A DNA stretch of 64,000 nucleotides from Theobroma cacao (taxonomy: Eukaryota; Streptophyta; Magnoliopsida; Malvales; Malvaceae). Location: NCBI RefSeq assembly GCF_000208745.1, contig NC_030853.1, positions 19,269,689-19,333,688 of the forward strand. Direction: 5' to 3'. Below the pieces are notes generated by a model. That model worked only from the letters and a program-made list of their open reading frames with translations, was not told the origin of the DNA and ran no database searches. A program made the position numbers and the translations under genes. Each line of letters starts with the position of its first letter. Position 1 is the stretch's first letter. Below, piece by piece: positions 1-11,266 of the stretch.

Positions 1-556
1 TTTAAATTCCCTCTATCACAAGTACAACTCAAATGCTTTCTAAACTTCAAACCCATTTTCGCTTTCTCTATCAATGCCTTAGATATAAACTGACTCCAAT
101 TTTCTTACAGATTTTTCAAGTCCTTTCCAATACAGTCTGACTGGTCAACACCCAAAATCATCTTGTTTAGCTCGGTTCTACTGCTTTTCTTCCTCAAGTA
201 AGATTATCCAAATGGGGAACCAAAAGAACTTAAATGCTTCTGACCATTTAATGAGACCATAGATTACTAATCTGATTATAAAAACTTGAATGGAGTTTCA
301 GATAGAAACATGCAAAAGAAAATAAAGCAACATTTTTGAATGATGCACATCAAGATAATTCGATAAACAAACCGTAAATACTAATCAAAACAATCTTTGC
401 ACTGTCATAAACAATACATAGAGACTTAAAGGCAGAAAGTATATGATAAAATAATATGATTATACAATACTATAGACTTAACAGCTAAAAGTATATGATA
501 AAATAAATTAATTAAAAGAAGCCAAACATACATATGTTGAAATGTCCTCAATTTAC
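1..556 (-). other. Third intron of MAF1, continuing off the left edge
   Basis: No exon of MAF1 or any other gene could be recognised here. The MAF1 exon ending at 557 has a GT donor at 556-555, so this stretch is read as the following intron. The remaining MAF1 exons should lie left of the window. The sequence is AT-rich with a short repeated stretch (about 440-460 and 489-505, sharing 'agtatatgataaaataa'). Confidence 0.6.
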
Positions 557-921
557 CTCATTCTCCAAACTGAGAGATAGTCTTTTATCTGTTCCTGTGT
601 GTTTGCCTACAAGCAAGAAAGAAACTGAGTTTGAATCAAATATCTCCAAAATTTTCAGGATAGCTTATGTCCTTAAACTTACAGGAGTAGGCTTCAAGGC
701 TTCCTTTGATGGTGCGTTCGCCAAGGTTTAATTCACTCAAGAAATCATTTAGTCTAGAAAAATAAAATGCAACTTAAGTTCAGAATTCAAATCAAAAAGC
801 AGAAAGTTACAATGATCATGAATCTAAGAAGAGTGAGGAAATATAGCAAGTCTGTCACAATTTCATTTTTTTCGATGATTGAAGATTACCGGTCAAGCGG
901 AGTATATTCTAAGAACTTCAT
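557..921 (-). CDS. MAF1: MAF1 homologue, repressor of RNA polymerase III transcription (5' part only)
   Basis: MAF1 is the conserved nuclear repressor of RNA polymerase III. It binds the polymerase and shuts down tRNA and 5S rRNA synthesis under stress or when TOR signalling is low. Three coding exons are visible on the minus strand: 921-890, 753-683 and 606-557. All junctions are GT-AG and the phases agree (32, 71 and 50 nt, giving 51 codons). The first exon gives MKFLEYTPLD; the second contains DFLSELNLGERTIKGSLEAY; the third contains KHTGTDKRLSLSLENE. This is the characteristic MAF1 N-terminal block. The start is the first ATG in frame and matches the family start. A 5'UTR intron is likely (acceptor before 966, donor after 1775). 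The rest of the protein, more than 150 residues in the family, lies outside the window. Nothing in the visible part is broken. Confidence 0.93.
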
Positions 922-1865
922 AGTGCGTACTGAATCTTAGTGTCACGGATGCCAAAATGGAAGGTCCTGCACAACGAAGAAAAGCAGGAGTTATATATTG
1001 AAACTAGAATGTACAAATTCTTGCACTAACAACAAGGCAAACCATCACTCGAGGGATGCAATCAGATTGAAACAACTCATGAGCATCATACATGTGAAGA
1101 ATAAAAAGTATTGCATAAAGAGTAAATTACACAGAATTCCTTGAGATTTGGCCATAATCCAGTGTCAGAACACTAGTTTCTGACATATACATCCCGCCCC
1201 ATTGAAGCAAACGCTGTTAACGGAAATGACGTAATCTCTGAAGCACCATTGCAAAACCATCTTTTAAATGGGAAGAAGGAAAAGGAATAAACAAAAAAAT
1301 TTCATAATTTAATGCAGGTCAAACTCAATTGGTCAAACAAAATTATAAACCAACAATAACTAGTAAAAACAGAATTTCAAGACATCATTCTTAATTTCTG
1401 AAAAACTAATTCCATTATTGAAGATTTAAACTTTGAAAAATAAAAAAAAATCTCATTATTCCATTTTCCAACCTATACGCGTCAAGTAGAAAATTCTGAT
1501 AAAAATTGATTTGAAAGCTTATTAATTTGGGGGTTTTTTTTTTCCCTTTTTAACCATTGTGGAATTGAGCCTTTTTTTTCATTTTTCTTTGAAAAAGCAT
1601 ACTCAAATTTACAACAGTCTGGAAGTAGACGCTCAATCAAACAAGATCCCAAATTTTACATCAACCGAACCAAAACAAATTACTAATGGAAAATAATAAA
1701 TTACAAAAACAAAAACAAAAGAAATTTCTAATTACATGATAAAATCAAATCACAAATGAAAAAGATGATCTTACCCTTAATTTAATTCACTTAAAAGTCG
1801 GAGAAGAAGGGGAAAGTTTGACGTGTGGAGCCTTCGTTGATGGCCTCTGGCTTTGAACGATGGGT
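922..1865 (-). other. MAF1 5' untranslated region with a leader intron
   Basis: Read on the minus strand, a GT-AG intron can be placed at 1774-967, between a first untranslated exon (about 1775 upward to about 1860) and a short second untranslated exon (966-922) that leads to the MAF1 ATG. The donor is AAG/GTAAG-like and the acceptor is TTGTGCAG. The transcription start is not defined. The plus-strand open frame over the first leader exon (1825-2106) is treated as chance. Confidence 0.5.
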
Positions 1866-2121
1866 TCAGAAAAAATGGGAAGGAAAGTTTGAAAAGGGGA
1901 AATCGGGGATGAAGTTGGAAAAAGAGAAAAATGAAATAAAAAAAAAAATTAGCTGTTCTGTTTTTACCCTAATATTTGAGCATATAAGAAGGGATATTCT
2001 TGGCATCAGAATTTTAATTGACAGCCGGATTTGTTTTGCCCTTTGTCTGCTTCTATATTTCTCCATGAAAAACATTTATTGTTGGATATTTAGACTCAAC
2101 AAATGAAAAATAAAATATTCA

Positions 2122-2186
2122 TGGGCTCTGGCTCAGATGGTAAAACGCTGGCTGAGCATGCTAGAGGTTCGGGGATCGATACCCCG
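2122..2186 (+). pseudogene. tRNA-Ala(AGC)-derived pseudogene forming the 5' head of the LINE
   Basis: The sequence follows plant tRNA-Ala(AGC) from the acceptor strand to the T arm. There is an A-box (TGGCTCAGATGG, 2129-2140). The anticodon stem is CTGGC/GCTAG around a loop containing AGC. The T arm is a perfect 5-bp stem CGGGG/CCCCG with loop ATCGATA (2170-2186), the loop known from plant tRNA-Ala. The B-box is GGATCGATACC (2173-2183). The 3' acceptor strand is missing; LINE ORF1 begins exactly there. The 5' acceptor strand has drifted, so no functional tRNA can form. It could instead be the head of a tRNA-Ala-type SINE. Confidence 0.8.
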
Positions 2187-3259
2187 TGCGATTGTTGGGA
2201 CGGCCATTGTCTTACAAAACCTTATGTGAGAAGATCTTTTTACCTTGGAAATCCAAGGGTAACTACAATATCGTAGATCTTTTTACCTTGGAAATCCAAG
2301 GTAACTACAATATCGTAGATCTGGAGGAGAACAGCAACCTGATTCGTTTCCAGAAAAGGGATGACTTTCTAAGAGCATTATTCGATGGGCCGTGGGTGGT
2401 TTTAGGACCACTACACATGTATCACAAAACTATCCTTAGAAAAGTTGTTTCTCTAATCGAGAGATTGATCAAAATTGATTACAACACCACTGTTGGTAAA
2501 TGAGGCAAATTTGCTCGTGGTTGTTGAGTTGGACCTTTCAAAGCCTTTACTACCGAGCTTCTACCTAAATGACAAACTGCAGCGGATAGAATATGAAGGA
2601 TTACCTCGTATCTGCTTCAACTATGGAATGTACGGGCATACTAAAGAGGTTTGCACTAAACAAATCGTAAGTCCGGCTTCAAAGGAGTATCCCCAGGAAT
2701 CCACTCAGGGGATTGAGGATGAGGAGCCTATTTATGGACCTTGGATGATCTCTTCTAAGAGAAACAAATAAAAAATGAGTTGCGAAGCAACCAGAGGGTG
2801 ACGACCACCATAAATTGGGTTGAACACAAGGGATCCAGATTTAGCATTTTGGATGATATGCCTCACGACACAACCAATGAGGACCAAAATGGCTCACATA
2901 TTGGGGAAAGGCTAAAGGATGAGCAGTCAATAGAACCAACTACCAATGTCATTGCTAGTAAAAAAAACCCGATTAATACTAGCAGCAACGCAACCCAAGG
3001 AAACTCTCTTACCAATAAAGCGACTGCTACAATTGACTGCATGGTTGCCAACATCAGGGGGAATGCAATTGGGAAGGCCAAAACAAATGATAAAGTCAGC
3101 CAAGAGCCTGATAATACAATGGAAGTGGACCCTTATGGTGTTATTCAATTAACTACAACATTAAACCCTTCAAGAAATTCGGTGGTCAACATCCCAACTA
3201 ATCAACTGAAGCCGAGCAGTACAGTACAACAAAGGCAAGCATTACAAATAGCTGAATGA
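2186..3259 (+). pseudogene. LINE ORF1 remnant (DUF4283-like region and broken zinc knuckle)
   Basis: ORF1 of plant L1-like LINEs encodes an RNA-binding chaperone that packages the element RNA. Three successive open pieces (2186-2503, 2475-2771, 2780-3259) in shifting frames carry it. The first piece starts in mid-domain with RLLGRPLSYKTLCEKI and includes FDGPWVVLGP, which is typical of the DUF4283-like domain. The second ends with a CCHC knuckle (CFNYGMYGHTKEVC) whose second cysteine is replaced by tyrosine. The third piece is a low-complexity, Asn/Thr-rich linker. The natural start codon is absent because the element is truncated at 2186. Frameshifts near 2480 and 2775 break the frame. Confidence 0.75.
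2233..2317 (+). repeat. Tandem duplication of 43/42 bp inside LINE ORF1
   Basis: Two adjacent copies, 2233-2275 and 2276-2317, are identical except that the second lacks one G (aagggt versus aaggt). The duplicated peptide end GNYNIVDL appears twice in the open frame. Confidence 0.9.
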
Positions 3260-3578
3260 CGAGGTGGTCTGCATTTACAGAAACAAGAGGAAAAACCTCT
3301 TGATGGGAAAAAAAATATTATCAAATTGGGTCGTATCTCATTAAAAAAAAAGGTGAAAGGGAAAACATCCAGCTCTTTTGAGCCAAGCTGTCAGGTTGCA
3401 GCATTACTGAAAGAGGAAGCCACTCAACTCATGAAGCCTGAGGTTAACACTGGCCCAGTGTTAGTTTTCGAGGAACCAACGGATGGTACGAATGCGGCGC
3501 CCATGCCAAATAGTGAGAACAGGTCAGTATAACAAGCCTGTTTTTCATATTCTTATGTTTATTAATTTACCTTTAATC

Positions 3579-6500
3579 ATGACAGTCAGATTATGCACCT
3601 GGAATTGCCAAGGGGCAAGTGATAAAAAATTCATTAAGGTGGTGAAGGACCTGATGAAATCTTATGCAATAAACATGCTAATTTTATTGGAGCCTCGCAT
3701 AAGTGGGAGATTAGCTGATAGAACTATTAAACAGTTAGGATTTGATTACCCGCACCGTGTCGAGTCTGTGGGTTTCTTAGGGGGAATATGGTGTTTGTGG
3801 AAGGAAAATGTGAAACTACAGATTATTAGAAATCATAACCAGTGTGTTCATATGACTATTGAAGACAAGCCAAATGAATTTTGGTTTTTCACTGCGGTAT
3901 ATGGTAATCCCTCACCCAACATCAGATGCCAACTATGGGAAGAGTTGAGCTTATTCGAAAACACAGTGACTAGACCTTGGCTCCTTGCAAGTGATTTCAA
4001 TGCTTTTTTATACAGCCATGAGAAAGCTGAGGGTTCTCCACGAGGTAACAAACCTTGTACGTATTTTCAACATTTTCTTAATAAGGTTGGCCTGCTTGAC
4101 CTTGGTTATAAGAGCCCTAAATTTACCTGCACACTGGGGTTAGTCTTTGAAAGGCTAGATAGAGGCTTATGTAATTTGGAATGGAAACTCAAATTGCCAA
4201 AATCATCCAGCCACCATTTGCCAAGGATTAACTCTGACCACAGGCCACTATTAGTAAAACTTCATGACATTCATTCCCCGATTTCAAATTGTCCTTTTCG
4301 GTTTCAAGCTGCTTGGTTAACTCACAGAGATTTCAGAAGCTTTGTTGAAAAGAATTGGGATGGTTTATCAGGAGTACAATGAGCAATGACTATGGTTGCA
4401 ACTAAAGCCAAAGAGTGGAACAAAACAGTTTTTAGAAACATATTTTTTCGTAAAAAACGGCTCTTGGCTCGTTTGAGTGGGATCGAAAAATCTCTTGAAA
4501 CCAGACGATCCACTTTCCTTATTCAATTGGAGGAAGAGTTGAGACTAGAATATGAAACTATCCTACGACAAGAAAACTATTTTGGATGCAGCAAGCCAAA
4601 TCAAATTGGATTAATTTTGGTGATAGAAATACCAGCTACTTTCACATCAAGGCTACCAAAAGGAGAAATAAGCTCAAGATAAGCAGACTTAGACTACCTA
4701 CAGGAGACTGGTGCGATGATCAAAAACTTCTGCAGCACCAAGCTATTAATTTTTTCAAGGTTTTGTATTCTAAAGAAAACAACACCCTTCCTTCTTGTCT
4801 TATAAAAGGAGCTTTTCCCAGGTTAGATGATTCAGCATTGAACAACCTTACAAAATTAGTGGAGGAGAATGAAGTTAAAGAGGCTTTGTTTGAAATGAAA
4901 CCTTTAAAAGCACCAAGTATAGATGGTTTTCCAGCTCTATTCTTTCAGTCTTAATGGCAAGTGGTGGGCAAAGATATAGTGCAGTTTGTGAAAGATGTCT
5001 TTGAGGGAGCAGAAATTAGTCCAGAACTATGTAAATCTCTAATAGTCCTAATTCCCAAGATTAAGGATCCAAAGTTCATAAATCAATTTAGACCTATCAG
5101 TCTTCTTCTTGTGGTTTTTAAAGTGTTGATGAAAGTTGTTACTAATAGACTTAAACCTCTCATGAGCTCCCTTATCTCGAAGAACCAATCTAGTTTTATC
5201 CCTAAAAGGCAAATTATTGACAACATCAGCATAACACAAGAGGTAATTCACTCCTTTAGGAGAAAGCAAGGACTCGTAAGATGGATGATGATCAAAATAG
5301 ACTTGGAAAAAGCTTATGATAGACTACGTTGGGAGTTCATCTATGACACTCTAGTTGATGCTAATATTCCATCTCAAATAATAGATCTATTGGTTCGGAG
5401 CTGGGTCAATAGTACATCTCAAATTCTGTAGAATGGGGAAATTTCTGAAACATTTACTCCATCTAGGGGAATCTGCCAAGGAGATCCTTTATCCCCATAT
5501 CTCTTCATACTTTGCATGGAACGTCTATCACATGGAATTAATGCTGCAGTTTCTAATGGCTTATGGCAACCAGCAAGGCTAGGTAGAAATAGCCCACCAC
5601 TCTCTCATTTATTCTTTGCTGACGACCTTGTACTCTTTGCAAAAGCCTCAGTCCAGCAAATGAAGGTTATTAAATGAGTCTTGGATGACTTCTGCATCTA
5701 TTCAGGAGAAAAAGTCAATGCTGAAAAATCTTCATTTTGTTGCTCCATCAATGTACCAACGTCTATCATTATGGATATTGGTGAATGTTCAGGTTTCTCT
5801 CATACAGAAAATATGGGCAAATATCTGGGCTTCCAACTTATATATAGTCAAAAGAATGTGAACCTCTTTACTTATTCGGAAGAGAAAATCACAAGCAAAC
5901 TTAGTCGGTGGAAAGTGACCTCCCTCTCTTTTACAGGTAGACTGACGCTAGTTAAGTCAATGTTAATGTTTACACCATATTACGTCATGTAGACAGTGGT
6001 AATTCCATCTAAGACTTGTAAGAAAATTGAAGCTCATTGTAAGGCCTTCTTATGGGGTGGATCAGTAAATGCTAGAAAGATTCACTTGATAAATTGGAAC
6101 AACTTTTGCCGACCAAAAGAAGAAGGTGGTCTCAGCATAAGAAACTTAAAGTTAATGAATCAAGCCTTCATATGGAAGGCATGCTGGAGACTGGTCATGA
6201 ATCCAGATGCTTTATGAGCCAAAATCTTGCATTCCAAATACGGCATGGGAAGCTCATGCTTGCCAAATAATATTCATAAACTTGGTGCTTCCACTTTTTG
6301 GACTGCCATTAGCCAAAGTTGGCCACAGTTTAAACCAAACATCAAATGGGCACCAGGCAACGAAATTTCAACACACTTCTGGATTGATCAATGGCTCAAT
6401 GATATTCTACTTGTCGATGCGGCTAAATTTATTGGCTTTGAAATTGTTGATGAAAGTAGTGTCAAAGAGTATGTCACGACCGAGGGAGAGTGGGATTTTG

Positions 6501-7689
6501 ATAGGGTGGTAAATTTAATCCGAACTGAAGTATGTAATTTCTTGCTTGAAACGATTCCCCCTACCAACAATATGGAGCAGGATAGACCTTTTTGGGCACA
6601 TACTCCATATGGCATATTTACTATGTCATCTGCCTACAAGGTGTTATGAGGCATGTCCCTTTCAAATACAAGTCTAGTCAACAAGATATGGAAACTAATT
6701 TGGAGCTAGTGTGGCCCAGAACGTATCAGGACATTTCTTTTTCTTTGCTCTCACAAAAAAATTCTAACAAACCAAGAAAGAGTGCATAGAAACCTGGTCG
6801 CTGATCCAAGATGTCCAATATGCCAAGTAGATGAAGAATCTATCTTGCACTGTCTTAGAGATTGTCCCGTTGCAACCGCTGCTGGTTTAGACTTCTCCCA
6901 TAGAATCATCAAGGTACTTTCAATACTCACTCCTTGAATGATTGGTTGTTTAATAACCTCAATAACAGTAGCAAATTAATTTATGATGCACCTTGGAATA
7001 TGGTTTTTGGAAGCGCATGTTGGCTAATATGGAAATGGAGAAATTCATTTGTGTTTGAGCATATACAAAAGACCACAGAAAGCCGTTTGTGCACAATTCG
7101 GGGTTTAGTACTAGATGCTATGTCTGCTAACACAACCCCCATTCTAGCTAGTAGAGAACTACCACTTGGCTCGACAAATTGTATGAAAGGTTGGCTACCC
7201 CCTGCAACAAATTTCGTTGTTTTGAATGTTGATGGTGCTTCACGGCCATCTCTCAACAAAGCAGCTGCAAGAGAGGTGTTAAGAGACGCCCATGGTAATT
7301 GGATCACAAGTTTCTCATTTTGGTTGGAATTATGTTCAACCTATAGAGCAGAGCTATGGAGTATTTTAAAGGGTCTAACAGTGGCTTGGGAGACTGGACA
7401 TAGAAAGATTGAGTTGCAAATTGACAATAGCACAGCTGTGAAAGTTATAAATCCAGCATCGACAGATATCAACCATAATTATGATTTAATCCAGGTGATT
7501 AAGAGATTGCTTCTAAAATAATGGGTTGTAAAAATTAGACAAGTCTTTCATGAAGAAAACATCGTTGCAGATCGTATAGCAAATATGGGGTTAGCACAAG
7601 AGGGTGGTTTTATGTTATTCGATGTTCCTCCTCTAGAAATTAATTCTTTTCTATTACATGATGTAGTTGATCTCCACTTATCAAGCTAA
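3579..7689 (+). pseudogene. LINE ORF2 remnant: endonuclease, reverse transcriptase, zf-RVT, RNase H
   Basis: ORF2 supplies the nicking endonuclease and reverse transcriptase for target-primed reverse transcription. The endonuclease starts with VRLCTWNCQGASDKK (about 3588) and retains ASDFNAF and NSDHRPLLV. The RT core includes FRPISLL, KIDLEKAYDRL and, after a stop, GICQGDPLSPYLF and FADDLVLF (about 5612-5636, the catalytic ADD motif). A C-terminal RVT_3-type RNase H keeps NVDGA, YRAELW and QIDNSTA, with the expected D/E/D residues (about 7225-7455). In-frame stops lie at 4380, 4952, 5429, 5675, 5990, 6215, 6647 and 7519. Frame changes lie near 4600-4680 and 6650-6930. The terminal TAA is at 7687-7689. 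Confidence 0.88.
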
Positions 7690-7732
7690 TAAAAATTCTT
7701 TCTTTCCCTTAAAAAAAAATTAAAAAATTCAT

Positions 7733-8760
7733 TGAAATATATGTATAATAAATTAATAAAATAATTTCATTATTAAATAATAATTTTTTTTACTAAAATT
7801 TAAAATTTTTTATCATTAATATATAAAATAATATTTTATTTTTAGATCGATGGTAAATTATAATCACATTTAAACAACTCTCATGTAATTTAATTAATTA
7901 TAATATCAATATCAATATAGGTATAAAAAAATAAATATTTATTATAATAAAAAAAATAATATGAAATGTACAATTCAAATTTCAAGGATCAAAAATGTTA
8001 TAACACGACTCGTATTTATGCTTACGTGTGGCGTCACGCTTGTCAATGTGTCACGTGTGGACATGGACCCCAGCTGTTTCGTGCCGTGTCTGTCTGAGTG
8101 GGCTTGAGATCCCCACCCAGCCCAGCACGACATAGACTTGTCTTGAGTGGGGACGGACGACTCAACCCATTCGACACTTTAATGACAGTGCCATGTTCAA
8201 GGAATTGGTTTTATGAGAAAAATTATACAGTTTACAAATATAGTAATTTAAATAATTTGGATAGAACAGTATTTATTTTTTAAAAATATTTCGGACCATT
8301 TAACATAACTGACCTATCCTATTTTCATATAATAAAGACTCAAATATGCTGATTTGAACTTGTTCTCATGCAACTGCAAATGTATAGGGCCAAGTTTTTA
8401 TGTCCAAGCTTGAAGTTGGGCTGTTCAGTAGGGAAAAGTGTCCAAATCTATTCTAATATTTGACAGGTTTCCAAGCAAATACATTTTTCTTTCCGAATAA
8501 GCAAATTCCGAGAATAAATATATTATTTGTTTAAACAAAAGAAGATGGAAAGGAAGATCAAAGGCTGGAAGCAGACATCACCATCTTATCCAGGTTGTTG
8601 GAACGTTAATTATGGTGAAAGGAATCTTAAAATCTAGAATAATCCAAAGCCTCTTCTCTTTGCCTATGAAAGTTCTTGAGAAACCTCGTACTTAGGATCC
8701 CGTTGTCAGTTATGATTAAAAGTGAGGAATCCCCAAACTCAAGTACATGTCGCTTAACTG
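7733..8760. other. Intergenic AT-rich spacer
   Basis: No gene seen. The first 250 bases are extremely AT-rich. A short GC-richer patch (about 8020-8170) contains 'gtcacgtgtgg' and carries no convincing frame. The plus-strand open frame at 8098-8283 has no recognisable domain. Confidence 0.5.
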
Positions 8761-10097
8761 AATCGCTTTCAAACTTACAGTTACCACCACCAGATGAAGA
8801 TGCTCAACGCCCAAGTTTGACGACAGAATAACAGAAACATGGGAGACACAGACAAAAGGCATACGTTGAAAATTCTGCAACTCTGTTGTAATACAGTTGA
8901 GTTATTCTATTTTGTACAAGTAAGAATATTGGTGACTTGTAATAACAGGAGGAAAATGTTTGCTCCCACTTCCAATGATATAAATTGATTTCAATTTTCT
9001 TGTAATTCACATTGCTTTGCCATACTCTAATTAAGAGACCACTCGCACTCCCTCCCCCACCCCGGTCTGCCGAAGTGACCCACATGAAGGAAAGGGCTCC
9101 CTCACAAATCACCAATCCAAGGGTGGGCCAAGAGGACTTCTGACAAAGACCAATACACACACACCAGGATCAGAAATCAAGACCAGCCATCCGCTTTCTC
9201 GGGGATTTGTCAAGGGAAGATCCCGTACAAGGTTTCCAAAGGCATTGGATATTAGAGCAAACATGGTCACCATAGTCATCAAACAACAATCATCTCAAAC
9301 TTGTCTGATCCCCTTTTTCCAAATCTTCAAGCTGGGTAAACTGTGTGTCACATCTCACATCAACCACAGTTTCACCGAAGACCAAGAATAAGACCTAACA
9401 AACACCCCCCGAATCTTCCATGTTGAATAACTTGAATTAGCACTGACCAAATAGCATCCCGAAACCAATGTCAAGCAACAGAACCACCCAATTAACATTA
9501 GTAATAACTAAAATTCACTCTCCACCTTTCCAAGACCAGTGTTAGCCTGTCAGGATATTTCAAACAATAAAAGCAAGGGATTACTATTCACTTTGCAGTG
9601 ATTAAACTTCCGCAATTGTCAAACTCAAATTCCACCATTTTGACTCGTTTTGAAACTTGTTGCTTGTCTAATAATTTCAGACAGTCTTCTTAACTTCAAA
9701 ACAGCTAGACATGATTCCAAGCATAGTAACAGTTTGGGTGAATAGTAAACCATATTTTAGGCCAGAAAACACCTGGCGCAGTAGCACCACTTTCCAATAT
9801 TCAAGAACACTAACAGCACAAACAAACTCAACAGGATTTGTAAAACACATCAAAGAAAATAACAGAAATCATCATTAGCATTAGTCATCCTCTACAAAAA
9901 ACTTAAAACTAAAAATAAAGATAAAAAATTCAAAGCCTCAACAACAACTACATCGATAAATTCTACAAGAACACTTACATAAACACAATTATCAAACTAA
10001 CAAACACCGTGCAACTTCTACAGACAAAACAAAGTAAACAGTAAGCAACACTACAAGTTACATGAAAAATTTAAAAAAAAAAACCATTAAAATCCTC
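8761..10097 (-). other. Region downstream of HMGA; 3'UTR plus unassigned sequence
   Basis: The part next to 10097 is presumably the HMGA 3'UTR. The stretch 8800-9700 is less AT-rich than the neighbouring spacer and has one minus-strand open frame (9160-8804). That frame has no domain I recognise and no typical splice-linked partner. It may be a longer 3'UTR, a non-coding transcript or old degraded sequence. Confidence 0.4.
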
Positions 10098-11266
10098 TTA
10101 ATGTTCAACACTCACTTCAGTCAAAGCCGAAGCCTTCACCTTAGGAGGACGCCCCCTAGGCCTTACCGCGGCCACCATTGTAGTTGTGGAACTCCCACCG
10201 ATTCCCCCTGCTGGCCGCGCCATCTTCCTTGGCCTTCCACGTGGTTTCCCAGTCCCAGAAGCCACCTTAGGCTTGGGGGACTTAGGGGGAGCATTGGGGT
10301 CCTTAGGAGGGCGGCCTCTGGGCCTTGCAGGGCTTAAAACCACGCCCGGCGGCAATGGATCCTTGGATTTCGGAGGCCTCCCACGGCCACGCCTTGGTGG
10401 GGCATTGGGGTCTGCTTTCATGTAATTGTTTTTCCAAAAAATGAGCTCTCCAGTTTCTTTCATTCTATTAAGATGGTGAGAAAGGAGGGTGGTATGACCA
10501 GCAGGCAAATCGCCATACTGCGATTCAATGTATTTGGATATTGAAGTCTTGTTTGAGCCATTCTTGTCGTTCAATGCTTCAATGGCATTAACAATCATCT
10601 GCATGATAAAAATATAGATGAATTATTTAGATTTCAAGCAATTTTAAGATGCAAAGCTCAAATTTTATGCTTAAAAAGAGCAAAAATGGAAAATTTAAAA
10701 GAATTAAGATAAGATAAAGTAATGTCAAATTGCAAAAGAAAAAAATTCCTTACTTTGGTGTTTCACAGAAACACTGTGAATTTAAAAAGAGAAATTCGAT
10801 GGAAAAATAAATTTTCCTGGCAACTCCGAAAAAAAAAACCCATCTCCTTTTTCAGAAAAAATAAAAAACTACAACACAAAAATCAGAATAAAATCAGTAA
10901 CAGATGAAGGAATTTAGGCAAAGAAACTCAATTGAAGATAGGAAAAAAAAATTTTAAATGACAGTTTTAAACCAAAAAAAAATTATTGTAATCTTAAATC
11001 AGTAAAAAAACGAACAAACAAAAATTAAAATTAGATCAAAATCCAACAAATTTGGGGCTTAATGAAAATGGGTTTCGTTTTAATTCCATAAAAAAAAAGT
11101 AAAATTTTCTCCAAAAACAAAAAATTTCCTATACTATAAAATAAAATTAACGATCAATTTTGTTCATGGTTAAAAGTAAAAAAATAAAAAATATTGTGAG
11201 AGACAGTAGATGTACCTGTGGGTAAGAAGGAAGTGAAGGAGGCTTATTGACCTCTTCAGTAGCCAT
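10098..11266 (-). CDS. HMGA: HMGA-type protein: linker-histone (H15) domain and four AT-hooks
   Basis: Plant HMGA proteins (HMG-I/Y) are nuclear architectural factors. They bind the minor groove of AT-rich DNA through AT-hooks and chromatin through an H1-like globular domain. There are two coding exons on the minus strand, 11266-11216 (51 nt) and 10598-10098 (501 nt). The intron is GT-AG with phase 0, and the predicted protein is 183 residues, close to the family size. The H15 domain spans about residues 12-80 (from PSYPQMIVNAIEAL). Four AT-hooks follow, with cores GRGRPPK, RPRGRPPKDP, KPRGRPRK and RPRGRPPK, set in a Pro/Lys-rich tail. The start MATEEVNKPPSLPSYPQ is typical of the family. The GC content of exon 2 stands out from the flanks. 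No defect seen. Confidence 0.94.

Larger units (their letters stand above)
2111..7732 (+). mobile_element. Decayed 5'-truncated LINE with a tRNA-Ala head and an RNase H tail
   Basis: This is a non-LTR retrotransposon of the plant L1-like type. Reading along the plus strand there is an ORF1 with a DUF4283-like region and a zinc knuckle. ORF2 follows with endonuclease, reverse transcriptase, a zf-RVT-like region and a C-terminal RNase H, then an A-rich tail (7711-7727). A near-perfect 12-bp target-site duplication flanks the unit: 'taaaatattcat' at 2111-2122 and 'taaaaaattcat' at 7721-7732. The left copy abuts the tRNA-Ala-like sequence, so the tRNA part belongs to the inserted unit. The LINE part starts inside ORF1, so it is 5'-truncated. 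Many stops and at least two frameshifts show that it is inactive. Confidence 0.85.

Noticed and set aside
2122..2186. Functional tRNA-Ala gene
   Set aside because: The 3' acceptor strand is missing and the 5' acceptor strand is mutated, so no acceptor stem can form.
10062..10425. Plus-strand Pro/Gly-rich open frames over the HMGA exon
   Set aside because: They are antisense to the AT-hook coding sequence, whose GC-rich repeats keep both strands open.
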